Part shown: positions 6,687-10,145 of the stretch, one piece after another
Layout of the letters: each line of letters begins with the position of its first letter
How positions within the stretch are numbered: position 1 is the stretch's first letter
NCBI GenBank assembly: GCA_902495545.1
Contig: CABUXM010000074.1
Location: forward strand, 1 to 10,145
Direction: 5' to 3'
DNA from: an uncultured Collinsella sp.
Lineage (GTDB): Bacteria > Actinomycetota > Coriobacteriia > Coriobacteriales > Coriobacteriaceae
Length of the DNA: 10,145 nt
Translations under genes and position numbers: made by a program
Notes under the pieces: model-generated
What the model was told of the DNA's origin: nothing
The model's database searches: none
What the model saw: only the letters and a program-made list of their open reading frames with translations

Positions 6687-8462
6687 TTACTTCGAAAGTT
6701 GCTCACTCACGAAGGCGAGAGACTTGTCGCCGTTCTGGGAGAGCTCGATGTACTGCTTGCCACGGCAGGCGACGCACTTGTTGCCCACGCGCTCACAGTC
6801 CTTCTGCAGGTCGGCCAGGTAGCTTGCGGCCTGCGGGGCCAGGACGACCAGGTCAAAGTCGGGGAGCATGTCCACGTGGTTGCCATAGGCCTCGGCAGCG
6901 GTCTCGAGGTTAATGCCGCGCTCCTTGGCGGCCTTGGCCAGCGCGTTGGCGAGCAGGCCCGAGGTTCCGCCGCCCTGGCAGAGCACGAGCACGCGCTTGC
7001 CGTTGAGGTCGCTGGCGGTCGTTGTCTCGGCAGCGGGTGCTGCGGAAGCGGCGGGGGAGTCGGCCTTCACGGCCTCGGCGGCAGCGCCGGCGGCAACGCT
7101 CTTGGCGTCAGCCTTGCCCTGGAAGGCATCGTTGAGCTTGGCGGCCTTCTCGGCGTTCTTGGCGGCGAGCTCCTCTTGGGAGATCTCGGCCTCCTCGGCG
7201 CACTTCTGGGCGTCATAGGCACGGAAGAACGGGTAGTACAGAACGAAGTCGACGACCAGGATAAGGGCGAGCATCACAAAAGCGAGCGGCTGGAAGCCCA
7301 GGCCCATGATGGTGCCGATGGGGCCGGGGACGGTCCAAGGCAGGGTGTACATAAAGCCGTTCATGCCCAAGAAGTCGATAAAGATCTTGAGGATCCAGAT
7401 GTTGGCGATCGGGGCAAAGACAAACGGGACAAAGAAGACGGGGTTGAGCACGATGGGTGCGGCGAACAGCAGCGGCTCGTTGACGGCAAAGCACACGGGA
7501 ACGATAGCGGCCTTACCGACGGCGCGCATCTCCTGGGACTTGGCCAGGAAGCAGAACATAAAGACCAGGACGAGCGTGGCGCCGGTGCCGCCCATGCAGA
7601 CGACGAAGTACTGGGCACCCTGGGTCAGGACAGCGGAAGCGTGCTGGCCGGCCTGGAACGCAGCCAGGTTGTCGGTCATGTTGGCAACGAGGGCGGCGGC
7701 GATGGCGGGCTCGACGATCGAGGGGCCGTGGACGCCCACGAACCAGAAGAGGCTCATAGCGCCGTAGATCACAGCGAGGCCGATGTAGCCATCGGCAGCG
7801 GTGAACAGGGGCTGGAACACTTGGATGACGCCCTGGGCAAAGCAGAAGCCAAAAGCAGCGCGGAAGACGATGTCAAAAACCCAAAAGACGGTGATGCAGA
7901 CGGAGAAGGGGATGATGTCCTTAAAGGTCTGCGAGATGTTGGGCGGAACCTGCTCGGGCATCTTGACGGTGATGTTGCGCTTAATGAAGAACTTGTAGAT
8001 GATGCCGGTCACAAACGCAGCGATAAAGGCGGTCAGCAGGCCTTTGGAACCAAGGTAGGTGGTGTTGAAGCCGCTGGCAGCGTCCGTGGCGATCGTGTCG
8101 CTCGAAAGGAGCAAGAAGCCGATGATGGCCGCGCACATGCACGAGATGAAGTTGATCTGGTTGTTCTTGGGCAGGTCGCGGTTCTGCGCGTCGGCGAAGT
8201 GCTTGGCCGTGGTGGCGGCGCAGGCGATGGCCAGGATGCCCATGGAGTAGTTGTAGCACTTCCACAGGGCGTTGTTGATGTCATCGGGCCAGTAGAAACC
8301 CCATATGTTGGGGACCGAGGCTACCAGGCAGAAGATGGACGAGAAGATGATGATGGGGATGACGGAGATAAAGCCGTCGCGGATCGCCTTGAGGTACTTG
8401 TTGCGGGCGATCGCGTTGAAAAAGGGCTGGCCTTTTTCGATGGTGGCGATGAGTTGCTCCAT
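6687..8462 (-). CDS. lacE: PTS lactose-type EIICB permease (module 2)
   Basis: A 591-residue membrane permease, a paralogue of the protein encoded at 155-1915. The EIIC domain (about 1-420) carries GVHGPS (His245) and NEPLLF (Glu329), again 84 residues apart. A long Ala/Glu/Lys-rich linker (about 421-486) leads to the EIIB domain with VLVLCQGGGTSGLLANAL (phosphocysteine Cys495). Near the C-terminus EIIB has a CVAC motif (about 563-566) where the paralogue has no cysteines. The ATG has a good Shine-Dalgarno sequence, TTAGGAG at 8469-8475, 6 bases upstream. It is the first gene of its operon, followed by the GH1 gene and divergent from the second LacI gene. No EIIA domain is fused, so it depends on an EIIA such as the one starting at 10039. 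The lactose type is inferred from architecture and the LacG neighbour. Confidence 0.94.
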   Translation of the reverse strand: MEQLIATIEKGQPFFNAIARNKYLKAIRDGFISVIPIIIFSSIFCLVASVPNIWGFYWPDDINNALWKCYNYSMGILAIACAATTAKHFADAQNRDLPKNNQINFISCMCAAIIGFLLLSSDTIATDAASGFNTTYLGSKGLLTAFIAAFVTGIIYKFFIKRNITVKMPEQVPPNISQTFKDIIPFSVCITVFWVFDIVFRAAFGFCFAQGVIQVFQPLFTAADGYIGLAVIYGAMSLFWFVGVHGPSIVEPAIAAALVANMTDNLAAFQAGQHASAVLTQGAQYFVVCMGGTGATLVLVFMFCFLAKSQEMRAVGKAAIVPVCFAVNEPLLFAAPIVLNPVFFVPFVFAPIANIWILKIFIDFLGMNGFMYTLPWTVPGPIGTIMGLGFQPLAFVMLALILVVDFVLYYPFFRAYDAQKCAEEAEISQEELAAKNAEKAAKLNDAFQGKADAKSVAAGAAAEAVKADSPAASAAPAAETTTASDLNGKRVLVLCQGGGTSGLLANALAKAAKERGINLETAAEAYGNHVDMLPDFDLVVLAPQAASYLADLQKDCERVGNKCVACRGKQYIELSQNGDKSLAFVSEQLSK

Positions 8463-8495
8463 GCAATGCTCCTAAGAGTCGGTGGGTTAGCAACG

Positions 8496-8523
8496 ATGGT
8501 AGCTTTTGGCGTTCAGTTGCCAA
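8496..8523 (-). promoter_or_regulatory. Candidate promoter of the module 2 lacE-lacG operon
   Basis: Read on the minus strand, TTGGCA (8518-8523) is followed after 16 bases by TACCAT (8496-8501), matching the -35 and -10 consensus at 5 and 4 of 6 positions. The start would be near 8489, giving a leader of about 27 bases. Operator OA (8526-8539) lies directly upstream of the -35. Confidence 0.45.
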
Positions 8524-8525
8524 AA

Positions 8526-8539
8526 TGTTGACGTTGCCA
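8526..8539. promoter_or_regulatory. LacI-type operator box OA, module 2
   Basis: TGTTGACGTTGCCA, read on the minus strand as TGGCAACGTCAACA, is an inverted copy of OB at 8646-8659. Similarity extends beyond the box into the flanks (CGCAA on one side, ATTT on the other). It adjoins the candidate operon promoter. Confidence 0.75.
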
Positions 8540-8562
8540 TTTTGCGACACAAGAAAAGACGC

Positions 8563-8598
8563 GAACCGGTGGTTCCTGTGCCTGCGAACCGTCGATTC
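8563..8598. promoter_or_regulatory. Pair of GAACC-N3-GRTTC dyads between operators OA and OB
   Basis: GAACCGGTGGTTC (8563-8575) is a perfect dyad and GAACCGTCGATTC (8586-8598) a one-mismatch copy. They start 23 bp apart and share 13 of 16 bases over the longer unit beginning GCGAACCG. They are unlike the LacI boxes and could bind a second regulator. The rest of the 8463-8819 gap (357 bases) holds the three operator boxes, two candidate promoters and no gene I can support. Confidence 0.4.
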
Positions 8599-8645
8599 CT
8601 TATGCGTAAACGTTTGAGCCGCCCGGTGGCTCTGTGTTTGCGCAA

Positions 8646-8659
8646 TGGCAACGTTAACA
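8646..8659. promoter_or_regulatory. LacI-type operator box OB, module 2
   Basis: TGGCAACGTTAACA is the best-formed box of this set. Its centre is 120 bp from OA and 145 bp from OC, which would allow looping. Confidence 0.77.
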
Positions 8660-8747
8660 TTTAGGCGCCAAAAGCAGTTTGGGGAAGCAAAAATGTCGGT
8701 GAACGGTAGGTTTTGGGTGGTGAGCGTATGGTGGGGGAGGCGTTGGA

Positions 8748-8753
8748 TATACT
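8748..8753 (+). promoter_or_regulatory. Possible -10 element of the module 2 LacI gene
   Basis: TATACT matches the -10 consensus at 5 of 6 positions and lies 67 bases before the LacI start codon, upstream of operator OC. No good -35 is visible at the right distance, so this is tentative. Confidence 0.3.
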
Positions 8754-8790
8754 TGAAGGCGTTAAAAATGACTGCGCAAGGTGCCACCAA

Positions 8791-8804
8791 TGGCATCGTT
8801 GACA
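8791..8804. promoter_or_regulatory. LacI-type operator box OC, module 2
   Basis: TGGCATCGTTGACA matches OB at 12 of 14 positions. It lies 15 bases before the start codon of the second LacI gene, equivalent to O3 of module 1, and so suggests autoregulation. Confidence 0.65.
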
Positions 8805-8819
8805 TAGAAAGATCGACCT

Positions 8820-9824
8820 ATGGCCGCTGTTAAAAAATCGGTATCCGTCAAAGACGTAGCGCGCCTCGCGGGCGTCTCGGAGCAGACAGTCTCGCGTACG
8901 GTGCACGATTCGCCCAGCGTGCGCCCCGAGACCAAGGAACGCGTGCGTGCCGCCATGCGCGAGCTGGGGTATCGCCCCAATTTTGCCGGTCGATCGTTGC
9001 GCCGTGGCAAGTTTAAGACCGTCGGCGTCGCCATGTTCAACATTACCGGCACCGGCAATCTCGACCGTATGGAGGGCTTTGCCGCAGCGGCCGACAAACA
9101 TGGCTATGCCATCACCCTCACTAAAGTAGATGGACATCCCTATACCCTCGAGAGCGCATCGTCGCGTATGAGCGCGCTGCCGGTAGACGGCATGGTCGTG
9201 ATCATGAACCGCATGCCGGCGGACTTTGGAACCTTCGAGCCGCTGCCCGGCATGCAGACGGTGCTCGTTACGATGTTGGAGCACCCGCTCTGTTCAACGG
9301 TCGATAACGACCAGTTCGATTGTTCGCGCCAGGTGGTCGAGTATTTGCTGGGGCAGGGACACAAGACTGTGCACTTTATCTCGTGTCCCGAGCGCTCGCT
9401 TTCGGGCATGCGGCGCGAGGAAGGCTGGCGTGAGACATTGCGTGCGCATGGCATTGAGCCCCCGCAGCTCGTGCGTGGCGACTGGACGGCGCAGAGTGGA
9501 TATGCTGCCGGCCAGGCGCTTGCGGATGATCCGACCTGCACGGCCATTTATGCCTCCAACGATGCCATGGCATATGGCTGCATCCGTGGGCTCGAGTCGC
9601 GCGGGAAGTGCGTGCCCCAGGACGTGAGCGTGGTGGGTGTTGATGACAGCCTGGGCGATATCGTGCCCGATTGTCGCTTGACCACGGTGCGCTTTGACAA
9701 CAAGCGCGTCGGCATGTGGGCGGTTGACAAGATTGCCGGCGCCGAGGGCGTTGAACCCGGTGTGGAGCACATGCTGTTTCCGGGCGTGCTCGTCGAGGGC
9801 GATACGGTGCGCGATGTACGCTAG
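8820..9824 (+). CDS. LacI-family transcriptional repressor (module 2)
   Basis: A 334-residue regulator. The helix-turn-helix (about 10-30, VKDVARLAGVSEQTVSRTV) is followed by the hinge (RPNFAGRSLRRG) and a sugar-binding-protein-like domain with ASNDAMAYG and DVSVVGVDD. It resembles the regulator at 3885-4913 along its length (for example NITxxGNL, PVDGM, TVRD near the C-terminus), so the two are paralogues. The helix-turn-helix differs at the residue equivalent to LacI Tyr17: Glu21 here, Arg24 in the paralogue. The Shine-Dalgarno sequence is weak (AAAGA about 9 bases upstream). The gene is divergent from the EIICB-GH1 operon with three boxes of a distinct consensus between them, so it probably represses that operon and itself. 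The effector is unknown. The lacF-like gene lies 214 bases downstream on the same strand and may have its own promoter. Confidence 0.93.
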   Translation: MAAVKKSVSVKDVARLAGVSEQTVSRTVHDSPSVRPETKERVRAAMRELGYRPNFAGRSLRRGKFKTVGVAMFNITGTGNLDRMEGFAAAADKHGYAITLTKVDGHPYTLESASSRMSALPVDGMVVIMNRMPADFGTFEPLPGMQTVLVTMLEHPLCSTVDNDQFDCSRQVVEYLLGQGHKTVHFISCPERSLSGMRREEGWRETLRAHGIEPPQLVRGDWTAQSGYAAGQALADDPTCTAIYASNDAMAYGCIRGLESRGKCVPQDVSVVGVDDSLGDIVPDCRLTTVRFDNKRVGMWAVDKIAGAEGVEPGVEHMLFPGVLVEGDTVRDVR

Positions 9825-9884
9825 GGCGCGGGTCTGTTTGGGTTTCCGCTAATTGTGTTCGATATTGTTTAAATTGGTTTAAAA

Positions 9885-9923
9885 ACCGTTCACGGTCGAA
9901 AAGTGACCGTTCATAGCTCGAAA
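9885..9923 (+). promoter_or_regulatory. 21-bp-spaced direct repeat upstream of lacF
   Basis: CCGTTCA occurs at 9886-9892 and 9907-9913, each followed 3-4 bases later by TCGAAA. The spacing is 21 bp, two helix turns, typical of tandem sites for an activator. Possible promoter elements follow (TTGCGC at 9931-9936 and TGTTAT at 9955-9960, 18 bases apart), but they are weak. Neither LacI box consensus appears in the 9825-10038 gap, nor does a clear terminator for the preceding gene. Confidence 0.4.
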
Positions 9924-10038
9924 TTACGTTTTGCGCTGTTCTTTTTTGTTTGAATGTTATTGTTTCTGTCATACACAACGCAGCGCGTATGCCCGGACGC
10001 GATGCTCTCCATTGGTTCATATGTGAAAGGAACGCAAC

Positions 10039-10145
10039 ATGGCAACCAAAGAAGAAATCTCGATGGTTGGATTCGAGATCGTCGCATACGCAGGTGACGC
10101 CCAGACCGATCTGCTTGCAGCGCTCGATGCTGCTCGCGAGGGTGA
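10039..10145 (+). CDS. lacF: PTS lactose-type EIIA, 5' part (cut by window end)
   Basis: The first 35 codons of a soluble EIIA that takes phosphate from HPr and passes it to the EIIB cysteine. The translated start includes SMVGFEIVAYAGDAQTDLLA and then AALDAAREG. It matches the conserved N-terminal helix of the LacF/CelC family, where GFEIVxYAGxA is characteristic. The phosphorylated histidine lies further on, outside the window. The ribosome-binding site AAAGGAA (10026-10032) is 6 bases before the ATG. It lies on the + strand, apart from both EIICB operons, and is the only EIIA visible, so it may serve both. The frame is open to the window end. Confidence 0.9.
   Translation, partial: MATKEEISMVGFEIVAYAGDAQTDLLAALDAAREG

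Noticed and set aside
6699..8531. Long open frame (610 codons) on the + strand opposite the module 2 EIICB
   Set aside because: The same kind of antisense shadow: low-complexity composition, no recognisable family and no ribosome-binding site.
8645..8833. 62-codon + strand open frame overlapping the start of the second LacI gene
   Set aside because: It runs across operators OB and OC and the presumed leader, has no ribosome-binding site and encodes nothing recognisable.
3558..9868. Shared 13-mer TGTTCGATATTGT at 3558-3570 and 9856-9868, both intergenic
   Set aside because: One exact 13-mer match is roughly what chance gives in a 10-kb window. No symmetry or matching distance to promoters supports a function.

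Overview
The window looks like part of a sugar-catabolic region from a high-GC Gram-positive anaerobe. The protein style, the many PTS and LacI-family genes and the GC-rich coding DNA fit a Coriobacteriia genome such as Collinsella. That assignment is inference from overall character; no taxonomic marker gene is present.

The layout is two paralogous phospho-beta-galactoside (lactose-type) PTS modules side by side, plus the start of a third transcription unit. Module 1 (about 84-4913) has a LacI-family repressor on the + strand (3885-4913). It is divergent from a minus-strand operon of a family GH1 6-phospho-beta-galactosidase (2092-3534) followed by a lactose-type EIICB permease (155-1915). 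Module 2 (about 5086-9824) has a second LacI-family repressor on the + strand (8820-9824), divergent from a minus-strand operon in the opposite internal order: EIICB (6687-8462) first, then GH1 (5181-6620). Neither operon carries an EIIA. At the right edge (10039 onward, + strand) a LacF-type EIIA begins and is cut by the window end. It is the obvious missing phosphotransfer partner for either or both EIICBs.

The inferred pathway is as follows. Phosphate passes from HPr to EIIA (LacF), then to the EIIB cysteine at the C-terminus of the EIICB proteins. The sugar is phosphorylated on C6 as the EIIC domain imports it. The cytoplasmic GH1 enzyme then splits the phosphodisaccharide. Both GH1 proteins have the phosphate-binding Ser/Lys/Tyr set and the Trp typical of LacG rather than of 6-phospho-beta-glucosidases.

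The most informative non-coding signals are two sets of three LacI-type operator boxes, one set in each divergent promoter region. The sets have different consensus sequences (TGAGCACGTKAWCA and TGGCAWCGTYRACA), and the two repressors differ at a recognition-helix position. Other signals are strong terminators behind both minus-strand operons, GC-rich hairpins between the two cistrons of each operon, and three copies of a roughly 60-70 bp palindromic interspersed repeat in the 3'-flanking gaps, one showing a compensatory base-pair change. A 21-bp-spaced direct repeat lies upstream of lacF. I see no CRISPR array, tRNA, rRNA, insertion sequence or phage gene.
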